Below are positions 56,040 to 64,000 of a DNA stretch of 64,000 nt, in pieces. The translations under genes and the position numbers were made by a program. A model generated the notes under the pieces. It was given only the letters and a program-made list of their open reading frames with translations, searched no databases and was not told where the DNA came from. Source of the DNA: Akkermansiaceae bacterium (GTDB lineage: Bacteria; Verrucomicrobiota; Verrucomicrobiia; Verrucomicrobiales; Akkermansiaceae); assembly GCA_903919975.1 (NCBI GenBank), contig CAIXKE010000011.1:25992-89991 (forward strand). The letters are read 5' to 3'. Positions within the stretch are counted from its first letter, which is position 1. Each line of letters starts with the position of its first letter.

Positions 56040-56744
56040 ATGCTAGATGAAGTTCGTGCGTTGTTGATTCTCCAAGACCGTGATCGCCGCCTGATTGCGC
56101 TCGCCAAAGACCTTGAAAAACTCCCCCAGGATGAGGCCCGGGCAAAAAACAAACTCGCCAGCGATGAAGCCGCCGTCGCCCGCGCCCACGCTGCGCTCAT
56201 GGATTGCGAACTGCGACTGAAACGCCTCGAACTCGATGCAGGAACCCGCAAAACCACCATCACCCGCCTGAAAATCCAGCAGTTCGAAACCCGCAAAAAC
56301 GAGGAATATCAAGCGCTCGGCCATGAAATTGTCCGCTATACCAAAGACGTGGATGATCTCGAAACCCGCGAGCTCGAACTGATGGAAGAGATGGACACCT
56401 TGCGCGCCGCCCACAAAGCCGCAGAAGCCGCACTCGCCCACACCCGCACGCTCGTGAACGAGGACCTCGCCTCGATCAAACAACGCCACGAACGCATGGG
56501 AACCGAACGCCAGGAAGTGCTCGCCGAACGCGCGAAACTCGCCAGCAATGTTCCAGAAACGGTCATGCCGCTCTACGAACGCCTGATGAAAAGCAAAGCC
56601 GGCCTCGCCCTCGCCCCCATGCACGAGGGCAAATGCGAAGGCTGCCACATGAAACTCATCCCTTCCACCGTGGTCGCCGTCCAAACCGGCAAGGAAATCG
56701 CCCGCTGCGAAGATTGCGGACGCATCCTCTACGTCGAAGATTGA
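56040..56744 (+). CDS. Coiled-coil zinc-ribbon protein (CT398/zf-RING_7 family)
   Basis: A 234-residue cytoplasmic protein. A long antiparallel coiled coil (about 1-190) is followed by a C4 zinc ribbon: GKCEGCHMKL and RCEDCGRILY. This is the CT398-like family found in chlamydiae, Bacteroidota and actinobacteria, probably nucleic-acid or flagellar/secretion associated; the role is unclear. ATG at 56040 (MLDEVRALL) fits. Confidence 0.85.
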   Translation: MLDEVRALLILQDRDRRLIALAKDLEKLPQDEARAKNKLASDEAAVARAHAALMDCELRLKRLELDAGTRKTTITRLKIQQFETRKNEEYQALGHEIVRYTKDVDDLETRELELMEEMDTLRAAHKAAEAALAHTRTLVNEDLASIKQRHERMGTERQEVLAERAKLASNVPETVMPLYERLMKSKAGLALAPMHEGKCEGCHMKLIPSTVVAVQTGKEIARCEDCGRILYVED

Positions 56745-56774
56745 TCCGCTGGACAGAGGAGGGCCCGGTGCTTT

Positions 56775-57920
56775 ATGAAATTCCCGCCTCATGGGATGCG
56801 GGAAAAAAATGGCGAACGCTGGCGTTTCTCACTCGCCGAACGAGCCCGCCTCAGACCGGACGGTGCCGTGGACATCACGCGGGAACTCGCCAGCTTCACC
56901 CAATCCCAGTTCGGCGTCGAAACCCTCTCGTCTTACGGTTGGTGGCAACAACAAGACCCGGACAGCGCCAAGGGCATCCTCGAAGTGGACACCCTCGCAG
57001 AGGATGAATGTCTCGCAAAAACCTCGGATGGCGTCCGCCGTTTCAAACTCCCCGCCGCCCACCATTTCATCGCGCCCTACCGCTCGGTTTTCGACAAGAG
57101 CGAGAGTGTCAGCGACTCGCTCGTCCAAATCTTCCTCAACCGTCGCCAATACGACAAAGCCCGCGAAGCACTCGAACAGACGATCGCCAGCTACTTCAAA
57201 GCCAGCGGCGAGGACGCGCCGGAGATGGATGTGGAAATCCTGTTGGACGGAAAATCATTGAAGAAAGTTTCCATCAATCGCGACAACCTCTTCACCTTCG
57301 ATGGCACCGCATTTCTATCAGGAGAAGCGGTCACTACCAGAAAACATGTCATTGAGTTGAAGAAAACCGGCAAAGGCACACTCTACGCCAACGCTTACCT
57401 CGAAGTCTTCACCCTCGAAGACAAACTCCGCGCAGCAGGACTCGAAGTGAAGGTCCAACGCAAGATCTCCAAACTCATCGAACTCGAAGAAGAAACCGAA
57501 GCGCCCGACGCCACCGGACTCATCGTGAAGCAACAGGCCGAACGCTTCCGCCGCGAACCGCTCACTGACGGTACATCCGTGAAATCCGGCGACCGCATCG
57601 AAGTAGAACTCATCCTCGAAAGCAAAAACGATTACGAATACCTCATCTTCTCCGACGCCAAAGCCGCCGGCTTCGAAGCGCTCGACGCACTCAGCGGCTA
57701 CATCTCCGGCGACTGCGGATTCAGCGCCTACATAGAACCGCGCGACCAATCAGTGAACTTCTTCATCCGCGCCCTTCCGCGCGGCACGCACACGCTGCGC
57801 TATCAACTCCGCGCCGAGGCCCCCGGTTCTTAAAAAGCCCTACCCGCCACTGCGGAAGCCATGTATGCCCCGGAACTGAGAGGAAACTCGGAAGATCTGA
57901 AGATTTCGATTGAGCGAGAG
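56775..57920 (+). pseudogene. Internally deleted alpha-2-macroglobulin remnant
   Basis: The 352-residue frame to TAA 57831-57833 contains a TPR-like piece (IFLNRRQYDKAREALEQTIA) joined to the C-terminal part of a bacterial alpha-2-macroglobulin (GTLYANAYLEVFTLEDKL, SGDRIEVELILESKNDYEYL, FFIRALPRGTHTLRYQLRAE). Past the stop, in the same frame, the usual ending continues as ALPATAEAMYAPELRGNSED. So the TAA is a nonsense change, and more than a thousand middle residues are gone. These proteins normally trap proteases in the periplasm. Confidence 0.72.
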
Positions 57921-57970
57921 GCTGGGGGATGCTCGAACGCTGTTCTTATGAACGAATCACCCTCAGATTG

Positions 57971-58069
57971 GAATAATAGGAATAATAGGAATAATAGGAA
58001 TAATAGGAATAATAGGAATGATAGGAATGATAGGAATGATAGGAATGATAGGAATGATAGGAATCATAA
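57971..58069. repeat. 9-bp minisatellite, 11 units
   Basis: Five copies of GGAATAATA, five of GGAATGATA and one GGAATCATA in a row. The following bases (58070-58100) read roughly as the reverse complement (TCTCCTATTCTTCCCATCATT), so the array and its flank could fold into a long imperfect hairpin. It lies between the A2M remnant and the end of bioD. Confidence 0.95.
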
Positions 58070-58093
58070 TTCCCATCTCTCCTATTCTTCCCA

Positions 58094-58726
58094 TCATTCA
58101 ATCAGCCCCAAGACGCCCTCATCCAGAAAATCCTGCCCGTAAATCAAGTGATCCAGCAGCGGAACTCCAGCGAGTTCCTCAATGATTCCCTTATTGGTAA
58201 TCATCGCGGTATCGAGCTCGTCATCGAGTTGGTTGAGAATAATGCCCGCGCAGCTCAAGCCTTTGGAGCGGATCGCATCCACGGTAAGCAGAATATGATT
58301 CAGCGCCCCCAGTCGGTTGGCTGCCACGAGAATGACTGGCAGACCAAGATCCTTCGCGAGATCCGAAACCCGGTAGTTCGGGGCCAGCGGCACCTCCCAG
58401 CCGCCCGCGCCCTCGACGATGATTTGCGCGTGAGCGGCAGCCAGATGATGGAAGCCAGCCAGCAAATCCGCCGGAATCACGGTTTTGTTTTCCAATAATC
58501 CGGCGACGTAGGGCGCCACCGGCGTGTTAAGATGGAGAGGATTCACCTCATCCATGGTCAGCCCACCCGAAGCGGCGGCCAACAAGATGGCGTCCTCACG
58601 ATCCCCACAGGAAACCGGTTTGTAACCCACCGCATCAACGCCTTCCGCCCGTAACATTTCCAAAATAAGGCGAGTGACGTAAGTTTTTCCCACATTGGTG
58701 TCCGTGCCCGTGACAAAGAAGCTCAT
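58094..58726 (-). CDS. bioD: Dethiobiotin synthetase
   Basis: A 210-residue enzyme closing the ureido ring of DAPA with CO2 and ATP. P-loop GTDTNVGKTYV at the N-terminus, then GYKPVSCGDREDA, LLAGFHHLAAAH, VEGAGGWEVPL and NQLDDELD. ATG at 58726 (MSFFVTG) is used over the longer frame, which runs through nadB's start. Divergent from nadB across 91 bp. Confidence 0.94.
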   Translation of the reverse strand: MSFFVTGTDTNVGKTYVTRLILEMLRAEGVDAVGYKPVSCGDREDAILLAAASGGLTMDEVNPLHLNTPVAPYVAGLLENKTVIPADLLAGFHHLAAAHAQIIVEGAGGWEVPLAPNYRVSDLAKDLGLPVILVAANRLGALNHILLTVDAIRSKGLSCAGIILNQLDDELDTAMITNKGIIEELAGVPLLDHLIYGQDFLDEGVLGLIE

Positions 58727-58817
58727 GCGCAAGTGGTGACTTCTGGCGGCGGGCGGGTCAAGTGAGACAGACAAATTTCCTTTTGTCGGCGGGGGATCTC
58801 GGGCAAGGTCCCGCCAC

Positions 58818-60431
58818 ATGACAGCGGATTTTCTTGTGATCGGGACCGGCATCGCCGGACTGTCTTTCGCATTGCGGGCCGCCCGGTATGGGTCGGTGGT
58901 GGTCGTCACCAAAGGCGACGCTTACGAATCCAACACGGCATGGGCGCAGGGCGGCATCGCCTCGGTACTGCCGGAAGGCCAGCGCGATGCCGGGGATTCC
59001 GAGGAAGAACACGTGGCGGACACGCTGGATGCCGGGGCCGGACTTTGCAAAGAAGCCGCCGTCCGCACGATCATTCAAGAGGGCGCTTCAACGATCCACG
59101 ATCTACTCGACTACGGAGTTTCGTTTGACCGCGCTAACGATCATTTCCAACTCGGCAAGGAAGGCGGGCACTCCCATCGGCGAATCCTGCATGCCAAGGA
59201 CACCACCGGCCGCGAGGTCGCACGCGCGTTGATCGAAACCGCCCGCAACACGCCGAATCTCACGTTGCTGGAAAATCATTTTGTCATCGATCTCATCACC
59301 TCGGTGAAACTCGGCGCTGTAGCGGAAGACCGTGTGCTTGGAGCCTACGTGCTCGAACGAAAAACCGGCGAAGTGAAGGTTTTCCAGTCCGACCGGGTGA
59401 TTCTAGCAGCAGGCGGCTGCGGCAAAGTCTATCTTTACACCACCAACCCCGACTCGGCGACCGGCGACGGTGTCGCACTCGGTTGGCGTGCCGGGGCGAC
59501 CATCGCAAACATGGAATTCATCCAGTTCCACCCCACGTGTTTCTTCAATCCCGGTGCCACCGGGCCGGAAGCGAGATCATTCCTTGTGAGTGAGGCGGTC
59601 CGCGGCGAAGGCGGCATTCTGATCAACGCGAAAGGCGAGGATTTCACCAAAGTGGTCGACCCCCGCGGCTCGCTGGCTCCGCGCGACATCGTCGCCAGAG
59701 CGATCGACCGCGAACTCAAGCGCACCGGCGCGCCCTGCGTCTATCTGGATGTGACGCACAAACCAAAAGGCTTCATGGCCGAACGTTTTCCCTACATTCA
59801 CGCAACGTTGCTGAAATTCGGCCTGGATTGCGAAAAACAACCGATTCCCGTGGTCCCGGCCGCCCACTATCAATGCGGCGGAATCCAGACGGATGTGAAT
59901 GGAAAAACCACGATTCGCGGGCTATTCGCCATCGGCGAGGTCGGCTGCACTGGTCTGCACGGGGCGAATCGTCTGGCATCGAATTCCTTACTGGAAGGCA
60001 ACGTAGTCGCCCGCCGTGCCTTGGATGAAATGATGCGTCTCTATCCACCCGGCAAAGAATCACTCAATCCGCCGACGATTCCCGAATGGGAGCACGGCGA
60101 CACGGCGGAGCCAGATGAATTGGTCGTCATCTATCACAATTGGGACGAAATCCGCCGCTTAATGTGGGACTATGTATCGATCGTCCGCACCGACAACCGC
60201 CTGCGCCGCGCCGCCGCGCGCTTGAAAAACCTCAAGCGCGAGGTCCGCGAGTTTTACTGGGGCCACCGCGTGAATCCGGACATCCTCGAACTCCGCAACC
60301 TCGTCGCCGTCGCCGGATTAATCGTCGAGTGCGCGCTGCGCCGTAAGGAATCCCGCGGTCTTCACTACACGCTCGATCACCCGGAATCCGACGAGCACTA
60401 CCGCGCCGACACCTTGTTGCGGAAGTTCTAA
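58818..60431 (+). CDS. nadB: L-aspartate oxidase
   Basis: A 537-residue FAD enzyme oxidising aspartate to iminoaspartate, the first step of de novo NAD synthesis. FAD motif GTGIAGLSFALRAA (about 8-21), active-site regions NTAWAQGGIASVL and HPTCFFNPGATGPEARSFLV, and the C-terminal GLHGANRLASNSLLEGNVVARRA are present. No nadA or nadC lies in the window. Confidence 0.96.
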   Translation: MTADFLVIGTGIAGLSFALRAARYGSVVVVTKGDAYESNTAWAQGGIASVLPEGQRDAGDSEEEHVADTLDAGAGLCKEAAVRTIIQEGASTIHDLLDYGVSFDRANDHFQLGKEGGHSHRRILHAKDTTGREVARALIETARNTPNLTLLENHFVIDLITSVKLGAVAEDRVLGAYVLERKTGEVKVFQSDRVILAAGGCGKVYLYTTNPDSATGDGVALGWRAGATIANMEFIQFHPTCFFNPGATGPEARSFLVSEAVRGEGGILINAKGEDFTKVVDPRGSLAPRDIVARAIDRELKRTGAPCVYLDVTHKPKGFMAERFPYIHATLLKFGLDCEKQPIPVVPAAHYQCGGIQTDVNGKTTIRGLFAIGEVGCTGLHGANRLASNSLLEGNVVARRALDEMMRLYPPGKESLNPPTIPEWEHGDTAEPDELVVIYHNWDEIRRLMWDYVSIVRTDNRLRRAAARLKNLKREVREFYWGHRVNPDILELRNLVAVAGLIVECALRRKESRGLHYTLDHPESDEHYRADTLLRKF

Positions 60432-60438
60432 CGTTATC

Positions 60439-61485
60439 TCACTTCTTCCGCAATTTCGTCACGCGGCCGGTCTGGTTCCAATCTTGGACGTAGAGGTCGC
60501 CATTGGCGGCGAAGGCGATGCCATGCGGGGCAGTGAAAATGCCGAGTTTTTGTTGTGCGGGGGGCACACCGAAACCGGCCCATTGCTTGCGGTCCGGATT
60601 GTCGCCGAGGAAGGCGAGCGGGGTGCCGGTTTTATCCAGGATGACAGCGCGGGCTTCGAGCTCGGCGACCGCCAGATATTCGCCATGCCATGTGAGCGAA
60701 CACGGGCGGCGGAGGTTGGTGGCGTGGACGCCGATCCAGTTACCTTCGAGATCGAGATGGCAAAGGCGGCGGTTTTCGCGATCCGCGACAAGCAGACGCG
60801 GTGCGTCGAAGCGGGTGTCGATGGTCAGTCCGTGGCATGTGTTGAATTGGCCATCGCCCTTGCCCTTGCCGCCGAAGGTTTTGAGAATTTTTCCGCTGGC
60901 GTCGAATTTATGAATCAACTGCGAGCCATAGCCCATGGCGGCAAAGACCGCGCCATCGGGAGCGACGGTCACGGCAGTAAGTCCCTTCCATCCACCGGGC
61001 ACTTCGCCGGTGTTGGCATTGGGGATTTCCGCAAGAAGTTTCCCGTCGGCATCAATCTTGCAGATGCGAAACGGAGTGGGCGCGAGGCCTTTGGAAACGC
61101 GGCCCTTGTTGCCATAGCCATTATTTTGCGCACCATAAATCACCGTCTTGCCGTCCTCTTCGCGCAAGGCCATGGCGTGAAATCCCTGACATTCCGGAGC
61201 GATGCTTTTGACAAATGTGCCATCCGCTTCCCAAACGATGATCGAAAGTTCGGAATCCGTGCTGAAATAGACCTTATGGTCCGGGCCGGTTAGAACGCCG
61301 CCGTGGGTGGGCCCCAGAGCCTTGCCATCCGGCAGCACGCCCCATCCGGGAACCGCTTCATAAGTCCATTCGCCATTACCTGTGATCACCGGCGTCTTCA
61401 CCTCGGCGCCGGGAGTAGCTCCATGATCGGGGTGGGCGGAAGCGAGAACTGGAATCAGGGTGATTAAAATGAGGCGGAATTTCAT
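60439..61485 (-). CDS. Secreted NHL/six-bladed beta-propeller protein
   Basis: A 348-residue secreted protein with signal peptide (LITLIPVLASA). Propeller blades recur, such as PTHGGVLTGPDHKVYFST, FDASGKILKTFGGKGKGDGQ, NTCHGLTIDTRF and FTAPHGIAFAANGDLYVQDW. These are typical NHL repeats, as in peptidylglycine-lyase-like proteins. No catalytic function is evident. ATG at 61485 (MKFRLILITL) fits. Confidence 0.78.
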   Translation of the reverse strand: MKFRLILITLIPVLASAHPDHGATPGAEVKTPVITGNGEWTYEAVPGWGVLPDGKALGPTHGGVLTGPDHKVYFSTDSELSIIVWEADGTFVKSIAPECQGFHAMALREEDGKTVIYGAQNNGYGNKGRVSKGLAPTPFRICKIDADGKLLAEIPNANTGEVPGGWKGLTAVTVAPDGAVFAAMGYGSQLIHKFDASGKILKTFGGKGKGDGQFNTCHGLTIDTRFDAPRLLVADRENRRLCHLDLEGNWIGVHATNLRRPCSLTWHGEYLAVAELEARAVILDKTGTPLAFLGDNPDRKQWAGFGVPPAQQKLGIFTAPHGIAFAANGDLYVQDWNQTGRVTKLRKK

Positions 61486-61673
61486 AAGGCAAATGGATTC
61501 AAACAGGTAAAAATTCAAAGCGACTGACGGATCAAGCGCCCAACGGCATGCTTATACTGGCGAAGAAAGCAGTCCTTTCGAAAATTTTATAGCACGATTT
61601 TCTGGGGAAGGCGCTTGCGTGCCTAGCTGGAAACGCGCGAAGTTCAAGGCGCCCGCGACACGCGGCCACTGCC

Positions 61674-63035
61674 ATGCGCCTTGCCGTCATCAACATCGTC
61701 GGACTTTCGGAGTCCCTACTAGGCCCGCACCTGCCGGGTCTCACCGCCTTTGCGGAAAAAACCGGCTGCCAATCCTACGCTCCGGCATTTCCCGCGGTCA
61801 CCTGCACCGCGCAGTCATCAATCGCCACCGGCGCCTCCCCCGCCTCGCACGGCATCGTCGCCAATGGCTGGTATGACCGCGAATCCGCCGAAGTTCGCTT
61901 TTGGAAACAAAGCAACCACCTCGTCCGCGGCGAAAAACTCTGGGACAAACTCCGCCGCGAAATCCCCGGCTTCACCTGCGCGAAACTTTTTTGGTGGTAT
62001 AACATGCATTCCTCCGCGGATTTCACCATCACTCCGCGCCCGCTCTATCCGGCGGACGGACGCAAGGTGTTCGACATCCACACCCAGCCGATGGGCTTGC
62101 GCGATGAGCTGAAAAGCGATCTCGGCGAGTTTCCATTCCGCGCCTTCTGGGGGCCGGCCGCAGGCATCGCATCGTCCGAATGGATCGCCGCCTCTGCGAA
62201 ATGGATTGAGGAGCACCACTCCCCCACCCTCAGCCTCGTCTATCTGCCTCACCTCGATTATCCGCTCCAGAAAGACGGCCCGGACGCTTCTAACATTCCC
62301 GCCGAACTCGAAAAAATCGACCGCCTCGCCACCGACCTCATCCATTTCTACGAATCCCGCGGCGTCCGCGTGCTGGTGCTCTCCGAATACGGCATTTCTC
62401 CAGTCACCCGGCCCATCCATCTCAACCGCCTATTCCGCGAACGGGGCTGGCTCTCGATCAAAAATGAACTCGGCCTCGAAACACTCGATTGCGGTGGATC
62501 GCGCGCCTTCGCCGTCGCCGATCACCAAATCGCCCATGTCTATGTGAATGATCCCGCGATCCGGGACGATGTTCGCGAATTGCTAGAAACCACTCCGGGT
62601 GTCGATGAAATCCGCGTCCCGGCCAAAACCTGGGGCCCCGGCATCGCCACCGAGCGCGCCGGGGATTTCATCGCCATCTCGGCCCCGGACGCCTGGTTCA
62701 CCTATTATTTCTGGAAAAACGACGCGCTTGCACCCGATTACGCCCGCACCATCGATATCCACCGCAAGCCCGGCTACGACCCCTGCGAGTTGTTCATCGA
62801 CCCGAAGCTCAATCTACCCCAACTGAAAATCGCGAAGTTCCTGCTCAAGAAAAAGCTCGGTCTGCGCGGCTTGTTGGAAGTCATCCCGCTCGACGCCACC
62901 TTGGTCAAAGGTTCGCATGGCCGTGATCAAGTGCCGGAAAACGAACAGCCAGTCTTGTTAGGAACACGGTTTCCTGTCGGCAGCGCGGAGGACGTGCATC
63001 AAGCGATCCTCGACGCCGCGCTCACTTCGGCATGA
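61674..63035 (+). CDS. Alkaline phosphatase superfamily protein with atypical metal site
   Basis: A 453-residue protein of the nucleotide pyrophosphatase/phosphodiesterase fold. The nucleophile threonine (about T43) is in PAVTCTAQSSIATG, followed by SHGIVANGWYDR. Several ligand positions differ from the family: Val9 in INIVGLS where Asp is expected, Gln where His is expected in HLDYPLQKDGP, and SEYG instead of SDHG. The last His (KGSHGRD) is kept. Either a divergent metal site or a non-enzymatic relative. Its end overlaps the convergent TPR gene by 14 bp. Confidence 0.82.
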   Translation: MRLAVINIVGLSESLLGPHLPGLTAFAEKTGCQSYAPAFPAVTCTAQSSIATGASPASHGIVANGWYDRESAEVRFWKQSNHLVRGEKLWDKLRREIPGFTCAKLFWWYNMHSSADFTITPRPLYPADGRKVFDIHTQPMGLRDELKSDLGEFPFRAFWGPAAGIASSEWIAASAKWIEEHHSPTLSLVYLPHLDYPLQKDGPDASNIPAELEKIDRLATDLIHFYESRGVRVLVLSEYGISPVTRPIHLNRLFRERGWLSIKNELGLETLDCGGSRAFAVADHQIAHVYVNDPAIRDDVRELLETTPGVDEIRVPAKTWGPGIATERAGDFIAISAPDAWFTYYFWKNDALAPDYARTIDIHRKPGYDPCELFIDPKLNLPQLKIAKFLLKKKLGLRGLLEVIPLDATLVKGSHGRDQVPENEQPVLLGTRFPVGSAEDVHQAILDAALTSA

Positions 63036-63567
63036 TCACGATCGCGTGTTCATCGTAGCGGGCCTTGGCATTGGCTTGCGCCAAAAGATATTGCAGGACA
63101 CCGCGCGCCGGCGTGTTTTTCAACACCAACGTGATCTTGGCTTCGGCGAGTGCGCTTTTGGGATCCTGAAGAATGAAATTCGTCATCACCTGCTGTTTCG
63201 ATTCTTTTTCAATGATCATCTGAAGCGCAACAAGTGCTTCCTTAAGCGTCGCATCGTCGAGTTTGAATTCCGGCACCATCACATCGCCGAATTTCGCCTC
63301 GCGACCTTTCGCTGTTATACTGGCGTAATTGATCTTCAATTGGCCGAGGCTGTATTGCGCATTCGCATGGCGCGGATTTGCTCTCAGCGCCTCCAAATAA
63401 GCCTGCCGGGCGGTGGCCGGATCGCCCGCCTCTTCGGCGGCGACTCCCTGCCGATACAAGACCTCCGCCTGATTGATCTGAGCCGGGGTTTGCGCGGAGG
63501 CTTGGGAAACCAGCGCGGCGGCGATGACTAGCGACCGAAGACGGATGACAAATGATGCATTTTTCAT
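63022..63567 (-). CDS. Secreted TPR protein with secretin-like C-terminal domain
   Basis: A 181-residue protein with signal peptide (AAALVSQASAQ), one TPR pair (AEVLYRQGVAAEEAGDPATA, RANPRHANAQYSLGQL) and a C-terminal domain (LAEAKITLVLKNTPARGVLQ, then YLLAQANAKARYDEHAIVI) like the STN/secretin N domain. Such proteins accompany secretins or type IV pilus-like machines in this phylum; none is in the window. Confidence 0.7.
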   Translation of the reverse strand: MKNASFVIRLRSLVIAAALVSQASAQTPAQINQAEVLYRQGVAAEEAGDPATARQAYLEALRANPRHANAQYSLGQLKINYASITAKGREAKFGDVMVPEFKLDDATLKEALVALQMIIEKESKQQVMTNFILQDPKSALAEAKITLVLKNTPARGVLQYLLAQANAKARYDEHAIVIMPK

Positions 63568-63711
63568 GAATTAAACTTCTAATTCATCAGCGATCGTTAA
63601 ACAAACCGGGAACTTGTGCCTCTTTTCGCCGCCACCTTGGGCATTGCCCTTGCGGAAACAGGCGCTTAACATGGAAGCGGATTTTTTTCCGTTAAAACGT
63701 TAAAATGGATT

Positions 63712-63778
63712 GGTGCTGGTTGATCGGGCGATGTTCCGACATCGCCTGTTTGGAATTGAATTCAAACCAACCAACACC
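63712..63778 (+). promoter_or_regulatory. Structured leader abutting the transposase start
   Basis: Outer stem 63712-63721 pairs with 63769-63778 (9 of 10), ending directly before the ATG. Inside are a perfect 8-bp hairpin (63727-63734 / 63739-63746) with a UCCG tetraloop of the UNCG type, and a second weak helix GTTTG (63748-63752) / CAAAC (63763-63767). It could fold as a three-way junction and limit ribosome access, or be part of the IS end. Confidence 0.5.
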
Positions 63779-64000
63779 ATGAACTATCACACAGGGACAC
63801 AGGCACCGGCGCAAGCTGGTATTGAGGATTTTAACGGGATTTTCCAGCAGAGGCTTCGCGGCATCGTGCGCGACGGACTCTTGGCGATGTTTGAGCAGGA
63901 AGTCACCGTGCTATGCGGCGAAACCTACCGGCCTTCGGAGAGTGTCCACCGGCGTGCGGGAAGCGAGTTGGTCACCATCCAGACCACTGCGGGCAAGGAA
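63779..64000 (+). mobile_element. IS256-like transposase, N-terminal part
   Basis: The first 74 codons of a transposase cut by the right edge: GIVRDGLLAMFEQEVTVLCG and ETYRPSESVHRRAGSE resemble the opening of IS256/mutator-type transposases, which mobilise DNA with a DDE domain further on. The remnant at 46330-46425 is the opposite end of a similar protein. The left terminal repeat was not identified. Confidence 0.7.

Noticed and set aside
57971..58069. CRISPR array or Asn/Arg-rich coding tail
   Set aside because: Units of 9 bp are contiguous with no spacers; the frame through them follows a dead A2M gene.

Overview
The window reads as a chromosomal segment of a Verrucomicrobiota bacterium, probably from the Verrucomicrobiales (Luteolibacter, Haloferula or Akkermansiaceae-like). 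This is an inference from gene content and from how the proteins read, since nothing could be searched. Pointers are a fused AhbA/AhbB-type siroheme decarboxylase, remnants of a sulfatase, a GH10 xylanase and an alpha-2-macroglobulin, monomeric isocitrate dehydrogenase, long-form HisG, a glycine-rich RRM protein, IS256-like transposase pieces, moderately high GC and generally weak Shine-Dalgarno sites. Gene density is high and most genes are housekeeping.

Layout. 0-5.6 kb: glutamate synthase small subunit (cut by the left edge), siroheme decarboxylase fusion, broken sulfatase ending at a palindromic element, MgtE magnesium transporter, RarA. 5.6-6.0 kb: AT-rich gap followed by a two-hairpin RNA candidate and terminator. 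6-13.7 kb: gpmI with a TPR gene, rodA, a PQQ-type sugar dehydrogenase, and a yggS-DUF971-recG operon. 13.7-21.6 kb: tail-specific protease, PDZ protein, then an exopolysaccharide export set (Wza-like, Wzc-like tyrosine kinase, beta-barrel) and a secreted unknown. 21.6-25.5 kb: two divergent tRNA-Gly genes, nif3, a hicBA toxin-antitoxin pair bracketed by a duplicated nif3 5' end, rluA, a 34-residue bS22/COX24-like protein, hisG. 25.6-27.3 kb: a gene graveyard with three decayed genes. 27.4-35.3 kb: folA, a LolCDE/YbbAP-like transporter divergent from tesA, hflX, lysS, a small lipoprotein. 35.3-46 kb: resB-ccsA cytochrome c maturation operon, plsC, a group-1/2 sigma factor, an ECF sigma with its anti-sigma, RRM protein, DUF4250, icd. 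46-58.7 kb: IS remnant, htpG with a palindrome over its promoter, bioB, LysR regulator, HPF-like protein, purK-purE, a secreted protein with a possible His/Cys dyad, aat, deaminase, rarD, zinc-ribbon protein, A2M remnant and a 9-bp minisatellite, bioD. 58.8-64 kb: nadB, a beta-propeller protein, an atypical alkaline-phosphatase-superfamily protein, a TPR protein and the start of an IS256-like transposase.

Functional links. Clear operons are yggS-DUF971-recG, gpmI-TPR, wzc-wza, hicB-hicA, ATPase-permease, lipoprotein-resB-ccsA, ECF sigma-anti-sigma and purK-purE. Several are translationally coupled by ATGA or short overlaps. Biotin genes bioB and bioD lie about 8 kb apart. The most unusual features are non-coding or decay-related: the paired-loop RNA candidate, the hicBA/nif3 duplication, the htpG palindrome, the structured transposase leader, and several genes caught in the middle of degradation.
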